A DNA stretch of 64,000 bases from Gracilaria domingensis. Lineage: Eukaryota > Rhodophyta > Florideophyceae > Gracilariales > Gracilariaceae. The translations under genes and the position numbers were made by a program. Numbering within the stretch: position 1 is the stretch's first letter; each line of letters begins with the position of its first letter. Below the pieces are notes generated by a model. That model was not told the DNA's origin, did no database searches, and was given only the letters and a program-made list of their open reading frames with translations. Of the stretch, positions 20,325-31,694 are shown piece by piece. The stretch spans positions 162,916-226,915 of the forward strand of contig VCMS01000120.1 of assembly GCA_022539475.1 (NCBI GenBank). The letters are read 5' to 3'.

Positions 20325-20539
20325 AGGGTGTTTCCACACCGGGACATGTACACGCAAAACTGGCACACGTGTACCATAAAAATTAAAAACAAGTCAACCT
20401 TGCCTGCAGAAAATTAAAAACAAATCTGACAGAACGAATTTTGAAGTGTCTCTTCAGTGGGGTTGCTCAAGAAGCGACCCCAAAATTGTGGACAAGAGAC
20501 AGCTGCAAATCTGTCCATGTACCGGTGTGGAAACACCCT
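20325..20539. mobile_element. Short inverted-repeat element (MITE-like)
   Basis: AGGGTGTTTCCACACCGG at 20325-20342 is the exact reverse complement of 20522-20539. The 215 bp in between has no ORF of interest. No convincing target-site duplication was seen, so the class is open; the CAGGG start is hAT-like. It lies inside the disrupted L1-domain gene. Confidence 0.5.
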
Positions 20540-21350
20540 CATGCGTTCCGTATCGTTTTCTTATTTTCTCGACGCCTAGAACACGTGTTATCCTTCTCTC
20601 AGGCTTAATTCTGGACAGTTATGGACACTGCAAAAATCCAGTTTTTCAAATAATTTAGACATGAATTTCCATGCCTGTTTCTACCGTCACCATCACTCCT
20701 TTCAATCGTCGGGCATAATTCTGTACACTGCCGAGGGTCTATGTTGGCAGCGCAAACTTTGTTTTGAACGTTAGAGACCCCTGTAGTAGAGCCTGGGCAC
20801 TTTGTATATGTTCCGTCTTGCTATTATTTTGTCTACTATATTTGCATCCCGTAACGTTAATAAGCTATAAAAAGAACAGTAATGAAAATAAATAAATACC
20901 TTGGGTAATAAAAATGGTTCAATAAAACTTTTTTTTTCAGCTACTTTATGAGCTTCTTAAATTTTCATTAACGAGAACACGTGTTTCTTCAAAGTGCTAA
21001 GAGACTTTTTCGTGCAACTTTTGACTGTATTTTCTGCAAATTGTTGCCTGTGTGCTACTTGTACAAAAGATAGCCATCAAATAAGGGTCGATTTACACAA
21101 GAAAAAGTAGAAAATTATTTTAAAACACCGTACTTTTCATTGTAACAAAGATATTTAATATTTTTGCCATGCTATAAGCCAAGTCGAGAGCTAAATCATG
21201 TCGAAACGGAGCGATTTCACAACGAAGTCGTGAAAATTAGCTTCGCCCGGCTTCGCCTAGCGCTAAACATGCGCAGACCAAACTAATGTATGGCAATTAA
21301 ATTTATGACAAAAAGTCCGTGTACAAAATTAAGCCATGTGCAGAATTAGG
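20540..21350. other. AT-rich insertion between L1-gene fragments
   Basis: About 0.8 kb of AT-rich sequence with poor coding potential. TAATTCTGTACACTGCC near 20711 and, on the minus strand, TAATTCTGCACATGGC near 21347 look like imperfect terminal inverted repeats of a pogo/Tc1-like non-autonomous element. No transposase is seen. Confidence 0.3.
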
Positions 21351-21475
21351 CCGACGAGGAGGATACTCCTCCGTTTCCATGTTGTGCTAAATAGTCTTTT
21401 ACAAGGCTTTGTGGATCTTTTACAATCAGACACACTTCTGTTTGTCCTTCTTTCCACAAAGAATGTTTAAGAGCA
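21351..21475 (-). pseudogene. L1-domain gene, exon 2
   Basis: After splicing, the minus strand reads ALKHSLWKEGQ, TEVCLIVKDPQ, LVKDYLAQHGNGGV. EVCLIVKDPQ is the signature strand of the L1 fold in RSL1D1/UTP30 proteins. The exon runs into an insertion at about 21350. Confidence 0.7.
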
Positions 21476-21544
21476 CTTCAGACGCACAAACGATTAGTGG
21501 CTCCAAAAAAACAAAAGCAGAGTTATAAAAATGAATAAACGTAC
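21476..21544 (-). other. 69 bp spliceosomal intron of the L1-domain gene
   Basis: The minus strand has GTACGT at the donor (21544) and CTGAAG at the acceptor (21476), with a T-rich tract inside. Removing it joins RPVP to ALKHSLW in frame and gives the expected L1-family sequence, whereas reading through hits stops at once. Confidence 0.75.
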
Positions 21545-21810
21545 ATTGGCACAGGTCGTAACTTGGGTTTGAAAGGTGGGAACGTAAATGTAAGAACCAG
21601 ATGAAGGAAGCCATCTGGTTGAACCAGCTGCTCCACATGCTCTTCCGCTTCTATTAGCTTTTCGTTGGGCTTCGTTTCAAACGTAATGGCGTTGGCGACG
21701 AAAGCGGATACGGCTGACTTGAGCGTCGCAACATCTATTCGATAGGCATCGGTATGCTGAGGGCGCGCTTTGACAGCGTCAGAACGATTGCGTTGGCGCT
21801 TACGACCCAT
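21545..21810 (-). pseudogene. L1-domain gene, exon 1 (start codon)
   Basis: Starts MGRKRQRNRSDAVKARP, a basic nucleolar-type N terminus, then the first L1-fold helix and LHLVLTFTFPPFKPKLRPVP, matching the pattern leading to the (K)P(I/V)P turn in RSL1D1-like proteins. The ATG at 21810 is the only sensible start. The gene continues through the intron to exon 2 and then, beyond inserted elements, to 20324 and 4955. Confidence 0.75.
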
Positions 21811-22436
21811 CTGAACAGTGGCAATAGAAATAGGTTGATGTTGCTCACGAAAGAGATGGTGGACAAGTGCTTGCGTAGAGGCGTTGGTGGCAGCGTAACA
21901 CGATTTAAATAAATTTTTAGGCCCCGTACAAAAGTTTTGTGGTGCTCTCGTCGCCAGTTATCAACGTGACCCCACGTCCTACACGCTCAATACTATTGAG
22001 CGTGGAAGGCAAATTGAGGAGTGAATATTGAATTGAACACCAATTCGTTGCTTACGCCCGAATCTTAGGAAGCCATCAATGCACGGTCCTTTCAAGTACC
22101 CGCGGCCTGGCATGCTTGCGTTCCAAATTAACGCTCCACGCCATTAGCGGCAGGCCATTAGACCAGCTGCATTAGAGTATATTTGAAGACCTAGACGCCC
22201 GAGATTACTGCTTCCAAGCGCCGTTGGCATGACACTGGCGCAGTGCGCCAGGCGCACTAATCCGCAGCTAACTTTTCTGCCCATGATCTGGGTTTGTTTC
22301 AGAGTTCTCACATCTGGTTCTACCACCTTGATCGCGGACAGAAAAGAACCCAATCCGAGTCAACTTCACCTCACTATAGTGCCTTCCAAATTTACACAGT
22401 GTTACCGCCACAAGGACATGAACATATAAATCAAAC
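21811..22436. other. Region between L1-gene start and hAT transposase
   Basis: It should hold the L1-gene promoter (minus strand) and the left end of the hAT element. A terminal inverted repeat pair for the hAT element could not be identified by eye. Confidence 0.3.
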
Positions 22437-24983
22437 ATGCCAACTCAAAGCGTAAGCGAAGGTTTACAATCGCAATCAACGACATCAAGAAGAGTTGACC
22501 GAAAGCGAAGCTGGTGGCTAACTGAATGCTTTTCACTTCAGCAAGAAACCAATACTTTGCAGCCATCTGAGACTCTGTACACGACCTGCAATAAGTGCGG
22601 TTGGCAAACAAAATCTGCGACAATGAACGCCACGCTGCTGGAAAAAAACCTCCTGCAGTGCACATTTACCTCCCCCGCCACACTGGCAAGGTTATTGAAG
22701 TCTACTACACTGCTGCGCGAGTATCAAAGACTCGGATCCTCATCGGAAGGTTTCGGAGTGCCTCTAACGCCGTCAAAAAGGCGTCGTGATTCGGACCCAG
22801 ACGTTCCTTCTCAACCACAAGCGCTCGTAACACAACTATCCAGATCCAAAACCCAGGTTGCGGCTATTGGCGAAGACGAAAGTGCCTTCGCGCGAAAAAT
22901 TTCTAGACTGAATGATCTATTAACCCGCTTCGTGGTGAACTATATGTTGCCGTTCAGCGTCTTAAGCCGAAAAGAAGATGAGAATGAGCTTATTGAAAAA
23001 GTAGGGCTCCTCGATGAAGGCCTTGTATAACACGTGCCGAATATTGCTCGAATGGCCGGAAAAAACATTCAGGGCTACTACGATACGCAGCTTAGCCTTG
23101 TGAAATCCGCAATTAATTCCTCTTTACGCCAGACATACGGGACGCTCATATTTGATGGCTGGACCGACGCTAGTTCTGAGAATGTTGTGAATGTGCTCCT
23201 GACAATTACTGGCGTTCACCGATCTCGGACAACATACTTTCTGCGGTCCATCTATACAGGATCAACAAGCTGTGACTCGCAATTGTACGCAAATGTGGTG
23301 GATACGGCATTTGAGCAGTTCGGTAATATAACACGAATAACTGGCGTTGTCAGTGACAATACAAGTTCGTGCGTGAATGCTGAAGAGGAACTAGCACGGA
23401 GACACAACCATATCATCGCTAGTCAAGACCAAACCCATGTGGCTAACTTGTTGATGCAGGACGTGGGTGCGTTGCCCTGGGTCAGCGATATACTAAACAC
23501 AGTCACAGAAGTCGTTAACGATCTGCGGAAGCACTCAAAGTTATACTTTCGTTTTAAACAACTCAAAAACGGGTACAATATCAATCTCCGCAACACCGGG
23601 TATCTGACCTGCAGCAGGGAGCACGATGAATACAGCAGAGTACGTCCTCTTCGAAATGCAGTGCTCCGGATGAAAATGGCTTCAACGCGCTTCGCAAGTT
23701 CCGAGGGAATGTTACATTCCTTTCTACGTGGTAATCTTATATATCAGGAACTAGTTGATTGTCCCGACTTTCACAAACAATTGTACGGCAACAGAAATGT
23801 ATCACGCCGCGACATTTTTGAGGCAACAGTCCAAGACAGTTCGGTCTTTGACAAATGCCTTGATATCTACCATGTCTTACGGGTCATGCGCCAGTATCTC
23901 CGTATATTTGATGATGACAGCTCCGTGATCTCTGAAGTATATCCTGCTACGAAACAATTGGAAGTTCAACTTCAAGCTCTGCCTCTAACCCCGTATTTTA
24001 CGGCACAGCGGAAACAGGAAGTGATGAGCACATTTCGCGCAAGACTACACGACGTCTCACGCAAAATACCGCTACTGACTTCGTTACATTTCGTGGCGTA
24101 CTTTCTAGATATTCGAAGTGTGAACACGGAGATTACAGACTATACCTCTCAGATTCTCAAGCAAATACGGGCCTAAATCTCATCCACAGTGTTTCCTTGC
24201 ACACAGAAACTCCCTAGCGCAGGTGGAGTGGATGGTGCAGTTCAGCGTCTCTTCGAGCAGTTTTCAGTTACGCGACTGTCTTCGAAAGCGCGCGCAGATA
24301 ATCCTACTCAACGACATGAGCTTCTGGTGTTTCAAAACATGCCAGTGGTGTACTGGTTGCAGTTTAAGGACAGCATATGGTTGCGAGATTTTGCGCTGCG
24401 CGTGTTGCCTGTGAGCCCCTCTTTGTCAAGTGTGGAGAGAAGCTTCAGTTTGCAGGGAAGGATCAGAACACCGTCGCGGAATGGACTGCATCCTTTTAAG
24501 GTAGAACGAATGATCTTCTCCGCGTTTAATCGTGCGTTGACCTCTCGAAAACGACCGAAAGGGAAAAGAGCTTTGAGGGCGACCTCTGATACACACACAG
24601 AACCCCAGGTGTCTAGAGCGGCTGCTGTTACGCCCACAGAGCCCGAAGTGCAGAACGCAAGTATAGAACATCCCAATGACGTAGGCCCAGATCTTCCCGC
24701 AGTAATACCAAGAACCAGACATGATTTTGTGTCCTACTTTGATGAGGACGTAATAGTAGAGACAGGTGTTGACGACACAAATGATGAAGAGGCCATCATC
24801 GAGGTCATCATGGAAGCTGAGTCTTCTGACATCGACAGTGAAGAGGTTAGAAGTGGACAGCTGCCAGATTCGGGTATCATGCGCCCTCTGTTTTGTAGAG
24901 CAGACCCTCCTCAGGGATACCGTTTCAGTAGTGGCAATCATAACTTACGGAGACGCCCATCGAAGGGGAACTCGAGGTTATGA
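22437..24983 (+). pseudogene. hAT-superfamily transposase with two nonsense codons
   Basis: One continuous reading frame of 848 codons from ATG 22437, broken only by TAA at 23028-23030 and TAA at 24174-24176; each is one C-to-T change from CAA (Gln). The first segment has a short Cys-containing region (CNKCGW). The middle has a DUF659-like core (LIFDGWTDASSENVVNVLLT, the hAT first catalytic Asp, then GVVSDNTSSCVNAE). The end holds the hAT dimerisation region (LPVSPSLSSVERSFSLQGRI ... RNGL). An acidic tail follows. Such enzymes cut and paste DNA with 8 bp target duplications. The ORF is inactive unless the stops are read through. Confidence 0.85.
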
Positions 24984-26028
24984 GTAGCACGATGACGTGG
25001 ATCCGGACCCGGAATGTGTACATGTGTACCACTATTTGGTTGTTTGGATGGAGTGAATCTTTTCATAATTTTTAGAAATACCCTGTGGGTTTTGGTCCGC
25101 CATTGTCAGGACTGCACGGGACGGGAGGTGCACATGAGGTGCTTAGATTAATCTATTATTTAGATATTTTTGATAACCCTCTACAGGGCAGCTAATTCTA
25201 CTACTTAGGTGATGGCTCACCGCCATCACCAACCTAGTAAAGGTAACCCGGTGTGCGGCTCTAACTATTTCGCCTGCGCGACAACTCCAACTCCTCGCGG
25301 AGCGAGTTACCGCAGCACGATCTAGTTATCCCCCGGCTCCAACCAGGAGAGTGCACGCAGTGCATACCATCATTGGTCTTGTTTTTCTTTTGTTTTTCTT
25401 GTGACTCGTGGAGTGCACACATATTTGTTACCGACCGGTACTTTCTCTCCGCCCCAGTACTTGGGTTTGTTTCTGTTCTTTCTTTTGTTTTTACCATTGG
25501 TTTCGTTCATTACCGCTTATTTCTATTTAGTTGTTCCACCTTTGGATGTCTACATTTGGCTACAGATACCGTCCTTGGTCAGCTACGATCTCGACTACTG
25601 TGTCCGCCTTTCCTGGCCTTTTTCCCGTTCGGGCGTTCTTTCTCAACCCTGTGGTATAGCCTGAAGTCCTCGTAGATTTACACCCACACCGGAGAATACG
25701 GGGTGCGCTGTCGCTGTGCGAACCTCGCTTGAGAGCGGGGATTCGAACTGCCTCGGTGGCTTTTTCCTTCCTGGGATTGCTCCACATGTTTCAGTGAGGC
25801 CTGCGCCTCCGCCGATGAGCTTCACTGCCTGCTCCGCAAGATATCGTCACTCAACAGCATCACCATCGTCTTTGGTGGCTTGTTTTGCTCGCTTAGTGAG
25901 CAGCACCTTTATGCGTGCACGCCGCAGAACAAATGGCGAGACACACCTCTTCGTCGTCCGTCTTGACGTCGTCCGTGTCACGGTCGCGTTGTGAAACGCG
26001 CAGCCAGTTACTGCGCCACGCTACTGCC
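24984..26028. other. Non-coding region, mixed repeats
   Basis: It holds the right end of the hAT element and unidentified repeat-like sequence, for example the inverted pair GGTGATGGCTCACCGCCATCACC near 25209-25231. Only shadow ORFs were seen. Confidence 0.3.
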
Positions 26029-27027
26029 ATGTCGCGCTCTCCTTCTCGCCCGACGTCCCGAGCTCAACTGAAGCGCGAGCCGCGAGAGTACGATCTACGC
26101 GTCAAGGTTGTGGCGTGCTTGAGTTAGTTATTCGTGTGTTCAGTTATTCGCTTCTATCGTGCTCAAGCTGGCCAACGCGGGCGGGAAGTACACGCAGAGT
26201 TCGTTGGCGTTGAGTGAGTTCATCAAGCTGATATTGAGCTTGCTGTACGTTTCGAACGACGAGCGAAGCGTGCGCGCTGTGACGCACTGTTTTAGAGAGG
26301 AAAGCAGCTGGACATTGGGGGGGACACATATTCGGGTTGGAGGCGCTTTATTGCTTTAATAACGCGCTCATGTTCTTGTTGTTCATCAGAGCGGATGTGG
26401 GCTCCATCACGTTCATCAAGAGCGGCGCTACGGTGGTGAGCGCGCTGATGCTGTACTTTGTGCGCGGGCTGCGACTGAGCGTTTGCCGCTGGATGGTGAT
26501 CTCGGTGCAAATGCTGGCGTTGGTGGTGGCTCAATTCGACGCGGGCGAAGGGCGAGCTCATCTGGCATCTCACGTTTTGGCCGTGCTGCTTCTGAGTCTG
26601 TTCAATTCATCGGTGGCAAATTTATGGAACGAACATGCGATTAAGCGATTTGAAAAGGCGTCGCTGGGCGTGAAGCCCGTTTACTTGTACTTGATGGGTG
26701 CATTGCAGGCCTGGTGCATTGTTGAATCTGGCAGTGTTTACGAATAGTAGCGTAACAAATCAGCGCATGCTCGCTTTTTTCGAAGGATACAACTCAATGG
26801 CGGTGGCAGTGGCGTGCTCCAACGCGTTCATGGGCGTGGCCATGAACGTGGTGTACAAGTACGCCGACGCTGTGGTGAAGAACATTGCCACCAGCACCAC
26901 CACGGTGCTTCTGGTGATCATCTCGGCTGTATTTTTCGGCGGACGCGTCAACATGATGGTGTTTCTTGGCGGCGGCATCGTGGTGATGGGCACATATCTG
27001 TGCTTTGCCATCGGCGTGAGCGAGTAA
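26029..27027 (+). pseudogene. Nucleotide-sugar transporter (SLC35A-like), frameshifted
   Basis: Three plus-strand frames together give a ten-TM Golgi nucleotide-sugar transporter. YDLRVKVVACL is an N-terminal TM. LANAGGKYTQSSLALSEFIKL is the SEFIKL motif of TM2. LEALYCFNNALMFL is the family xALLYxxNN motif. VTFIKSGA-like ITFIKSGATVVSALML and FFEGYNSM ... YKYADAVVKNIATS correspond to the conserved KYADNILKNFA motif, with the end at GVSE. Frame changes occur near 26130-26160, near the seven-G run at 26317-26323 and near 26745. Such transporters supply UDP- or CMP-sugars for glycan synthesis. The exact substrate cannot be told. Confidence 0.7.
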
Positions 27028-28660
27028 CACCTGAGCGAGCTGCAACAGAAGCGACGCAATGCGTCGTCCGCAAGCGAGGCGCGCTCTTCGTCGACGTCAC
27101 TTTCGCTATGAGCACTCACACTGAGCGCGCTCGCACGCACAGCCGTAAAGCAAGCACGGCAACAAACAAAAAGACATTCGATTAGATTGCGGCGTAGCGT
27201 GTGGAACGAGGTCGTAGCCCTGTTCAGAGGGAGTCTTGAGTCGCTTTGGAGCGAAGATAGTACCCGTAGCTAAGCGATTGCGCTTTGATCCTTTCACTCT
27301 CAAGAAAAAGCGAGTGTGGTAGTGGATGGAGTGGAGAGATGAGTTCGTATCGTGGTAGTGACAGTAGCGGGTTTGGGCGGCTTCGTCGGGGGCGGTTCTT
27401 CGAGCTGCATTACTGCATTCATAGGGAGATGGTTAGTGTAGGCAAGAGACAAAGATGAGATATGGACGCTAGGATGAAGGTAGCTGTTGAGGATGGGCAA
27501 TAATTTGGGGTGAATATGATGGGATGGAGCGCAAGTTTGAAAGACAGTGGGTGTAGAAGGTCTTTACCTCTTATCCGTGGGGGTCAGTTCAGGTCACTAA
27601 CGACGTAAGCTCTAGAATTAATATCACTGCTTCAGTTTTGGGTTGTCGGAGACTGTACTAGACTCACCAGAATTCTGATCGCAAAACTCGTTGACGTTGG
27701 AATCCCACTGGACTTTTTGGATTCTTGGAGTAACTTTGCCTTTCGTTTCGGCAGATCTTATGCAAAAAATGTAAACAGAGTTAGTAGAAGGATAGTAAGG
27801 ACATAAAATGTTAATATGCATACCTGAAATTATGCAGACAACCACTCTTTGCGTGAAAAGATGTGGATAAAGTCCCATTCTTCCATTTGAATTTGTCGTA
27901 AACAACAAAGCCCGGTTGATATAGAGGGTTTTTAGATGGGACGTTTACGTCCGTCGTTGACGAAAGTCGCGTCCGATATGTTCGTGGGGTTTTTGAGCTG
28001 ATTTGTAAATGGGAACCGGATTGTTCATTCATTTTTGAATGATGGTGGTTTGAAGATAAGATGGGTGGATGAAGAAGGATAGTTGGATGTGAAAGATTGG
28101 GATCATGGAGAGGGGTGCAGTGGTTGCAAAGGTGGGTTCACAGTTCGTATTCAGCTGTTTGCAGGTATGAACTTTGTAGGGTACGAGAGTAGTGATTGGT
28201 ATCCAGCTAGTAACATTTGCTTCACAAGCTGTTCGCAAGGAGGCCTGCATGTCGTTTATTCAACTTACAGAACGGCCAAATGCTATTGGTCTTTAGACCA
28301 TCTTCGATGATATAGAATTCACTCTTTACATGCATGTCACAGAAAGAGCGTTTCGCATTTTAGTTTTCTTCAAATATTGGCGGAAAAAGGAAGCAGACGC
28401 TTGTGACAGACAAAGGTTTTCGCGTGAGGGGTGTGACGAGAGGGTCAGGCAATAAATTTATCCGAGTTGTAGAACGCTGCTGACCAGACTGCAATTGGTC
28501 GCTGACACATCGTACGTGTGCGAAAGGACACCAAATGGCTGGGAGAGCCGTACTTTTACGTCTTGCTCTACCGGTACAGGTTAAGTAAAGAGACTATCGA
28601 CCCAGTCGACATACGTTTGCATCTCCTGTTGAACTGGTAGCAGCCTACCGTAGGCCGGAA
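27028..28660. other. Intergenic, nothing firmly recognised
   Basis: Short ORFs only, with no family motif. It probably includes the 3' end of the transporter relic and unidentified repeat debris. Confidence 0.3.
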
Positions 28661-28993
28661 GTGTTCGTTGGAACTCGGAATTTTCTGGTGGCTAACACTT
28701 GGCTTTATAAAGTAGAGCAATACTTCAATCTTATCCAGTTAGCCAATAACAATGTTGTGCTGACGAACGAGAATAGAATGGCTTTTGCGACTACTCTGCT
28801 TACAGACACGGCTGCAATGAGATCATCCAAGAATTGCTTACTCCAGCATTTCAAGAGAATTCAATCAACCCAATCGCACCATTTGGAGCGTCAGGAGGAA
28901 GGGCGTATCGTGAAAGTTCCTAAGTGCAGCGGGTCAGCCGAACCCGCTGCATTCTGGCACTCGCTCTTTTCATCTAAGTTATTCGCATCTTAA
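28661..28993 (+). pseudogene. Retrotransposon gag fragment
   Basis: 110 codons containing WLYKVEQYFNLIQLANN and ATTLLTDTAAM, the start of the Retrotrans_gag domain (pattern W-L-x-x-VEQYF ... LLTDTAA-x-WW) of Ty3/gypsy elements. The rest of gag and pol is absent, so this is a relic. Confidence 0.55.
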
Positions 28994-29158
28994 ATTACTT
29001 CATGCTTCTAACACGCATCTTATCCAAAACCATCACGACTGGCGTCTCAGCTCTTCCCAAGCCGTTGAACCGCGTCTCTGGTCCCCAAACGTCCGTCACC
29101 CATAGATCCCAATCTCTAAATCTGCCTTCTTTCTGCCCTTTTCCTAACAGTCACACAA

Positions 29159-30065
29159 GTGAGTCAAATTGAATTGTGCGTGGCTCTCTCCAAGCCACAA
29201 AAAACGCAACGCCGAATGGCAAGATCCCACAAGTTCAAACGCCCCGCCTTGCACCATCCTCTTTTACAGACGATACAATGGCACATTATTCTATCGTGTG
29301 GTTCCAATGATTACTTCATCACCGCCCTAGCGGTTAACCGGCACATATTTTTCAAAGTCCTGCTTTTTCCTTTTACAAAATTGCGTAGTACAGTTGCGTG
29401 TCCATCACCGTACAAGGCGAGAAATACTAATCGTGAAAGTAAACCGTTTGTGCGAACTGTTGATCTGTTAGACATGGTGTTCTGGTACATCAGAACCAGC
29501 GATGTCGGTTTCATGCTTTGCCCAATCTTCGGCCTGGCTCCATCTTCGCTAAACGACTGGCTCGCATACGGTATTCAGCTTATGCAGATGCTCCTTACTT
29601 CTGACGCCATTTCTGCGGCGAGTATTCATTGTCCTACGTTAGAAGAGATGAGTAAAAGTGCTGAGCGACTTCCACAAGCAAAGCCAGAGACGGCTGCGCT
29701 TCTCAAAGCAGTATTTGAAGTCAGCGATGGGGGCCAATTTTAGTGTCCCAGCTACGAGGACCCGGATATTCAAAACGCATATTATGATGGGCATACTCAG
29801 CTAGTGCAGGTAACGAACCTGTTCGTATTAAACTTTAATGTAGAAATCATTCACTGCGCCATCAATTACCCCCGGTCTTGGCATGACAGTCAAATGGCTG
29901 AGGTTTCTGATTTTTTTGGATGATTCTCGAACCCCTTCTGGCTTTGGCATATTAGGGGATACCGCCTTTTGTAATAACACGCAATCACCAATGGAAAGAT
30001 ATTCAGATGTTGCAAAGCGAGCGAGAAACCTCCGTACAGACAAAAACTTGTCACTGACGTTGTAG
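29159..30065 (+). pseudogene. Harbinger/PIF-like DDE transposase relic
   Basis: The ORF at 29159-29743 reads DLLDMVFWYIRTSDVGF and later VFEVSDGGQF, followed after a TAG by QNAYYDGHTQLVQVTNLFV, INYPRSWHDSQMA and, in another frame, GFGILGDTAF. These match the DDE_Tnp_4 pattern: first Asp in DGG/DGT, QNxYYNG, PGSWHDS with the second Asp, and ADTAFP with the third. A stop at 29741-29743 and a frameshift near 29920 disrupt it. No terminal repeats were found. A second protein (Myb-like), usual for Harbinger elements, is not seen. Confidence 0.6.
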
Positions 30066-30249
30066 ATATGTTACTAAAGTGTGTCTACTCGTCTCGAAGC
30101 CAAACTGCTGAATGGAGCGTGAATGCGTTAAATGTGGTGCAATCCCACCGTGGTGCAATGCCTGCGAGCAGGAAACACCACGAAGATGTTCGGGATCTTC
30201 CTCTACTGAGGGCAACCCAGTGAACAGAGTCTCTCTGGAATCGCACAAC

Positions 30250-30890
30250 TAGCCGGGTGTGAGAACGGGGCCAAACCGTCAAGACGGGGCGTTGAGAGTT
30301 GAGTTGGGAAGACTGACTCACACTTGAGTGCAGCAGCCTCTAAAGAGGGACGAGACCACTGAGTAGGGAAAGGGAAAGAGAGGTAAAAAGAGAGAGGGGT
30401 AAGAGAGGTACGGCGTATCGCCGGGGGTATTCCCTATACAGGGTCGAACGCGACAACAGATGGTTATAACACTCCCAAAGTTGGGTTCTGTGGAGACGCA
30501 GGGTGGATACCCGCACCGTGACAACCGGGAGTCCCTCCGATAAGGAGTTGTGCACCGCCGAAGGTGAGAGTGGCTAGAGCCGAGATCCTTGAAGTAGGAT
30601 CACCCTGGTTTGGGAACTTTACTGGTGCGACGGCGGCGACGGCGTCGCACTAAGTAGTGTCCTCACTAGAATTAATAAATAATATTAACTAAACATCTCA
30701 CTAATTGTGGCAAACGCCCACGTGTAGTGACCAACCTCCGATCAGCTCCACCGTGTCCCACGTGTCCAAACCATCTCGATGGCTACCACTAGTTACTACT
30801 AGTCATATACTGGTATGTACCAGGCCAACCCGTAAACGGGAAATATGACTAATTCCAGCGAAATTCCTCATATCTGAGCATTGCACTACA
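30250..30890 (-). repeat. LTR remnant of a third gypsy family
   Basis: It ends TTGCACTACA at 30890 and is followed by the pyrimidine-rich TCTCCTCCTCCTCAGG (30891-30906), the same layout as LTR end plus PPT in elements A (7073) and B (33861). The left boundary is uncertain because no second copy is in the window. Confidence 0.5.
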
Positions 30891-31430
30891 TCTCCTCCTC
30901 CTCAGGCGGTAAAACAATCTCAACGAGGGCAGGATGGCTCCGAGCCAAGAGGATATAAGTGCAGCGCTCCCCGGTCCTCCTGTAAGTCCTTCTTCTTCTC
31001 CCGTCAACGACGTGCTCCCTGCTTCTGTAGAGCTCAAACCCATCTGTGGGCCATCAACACAAGCCTGTGTGTGCGCCTTGCCGCAAAGCGGCGCTAGACT
31101 CCGTACCGGAGAGAACAACAACTGGTTGGTCCGACCCGAAGCACTCGGTGTACGTTAAGGCCTTCGTCCCGCCTCCCAGGACATTCCTGCTCACAGTCAC
31201 GTCTCACCATGGTGATTTCATTCTCCTCGGAGGTCATTCGTGACGTGTTTTGCCACCTCTCCAAAGTTCCGAACCATCCCGCAAAGCGGTGCGCGAAAAC
31301 CTCCCGACGTACTGCACTCCAACCAACGCGGGCTCCTCGCTTCCTCACATCCACTGACAGCGATACGAGCCCTTGATAAGGTGTTTTACCTCACCTTCAG
31401 GTCCGCCTACCACTCCGTGGGGTGATTGGA
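30891..31430. other. Internal remnant next to the third-family LTR
   Basis: A plus-strand ORF begins MAPSQEDISAALPGPP (30934-31158), placed where elements A and B have their antisense ORF and similarly Pro/Ser-rich at the start. No core motif of the aORF family is visible, so homology is not established. Confidence 0.3.
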
Positions 31431-31690
31431 CAAGTTCCAAGTGATGCACAGGGTCGGGCGGAGGTTTAGTGGATAGTTACCCGATTCGGGTTCTACCCGG
31501 AAACGGTAGTCCTTTTATCTTAGCCGTAGCACTGTGAAACACTGATAAAACCAGTACTAGTATGTAGGAGACTACTTCAGGGAGCTTCATCCACACAATT
31601 CAGTGTAGCTATCAATAACAGATAATCTAAGAATTATCTACTCACGTTAGATCTGACAATTCAAAGTCAAGTCATTACATCATCCCCTCC
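31430..31690 (-). repeat. Probable 3' LTR of second copia element
   Basis: Directly downstream of the minus-strand copia stop codon at about 31695 there is a short purine run (GGAGGGGATGA on the minus strand), then TGTAATGAC, a plausible PPT and LTR start. The other LTR is not in the window, so its end is a guess. Confidence 0.4.
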
Positions 31691-31694
31691 ATTG

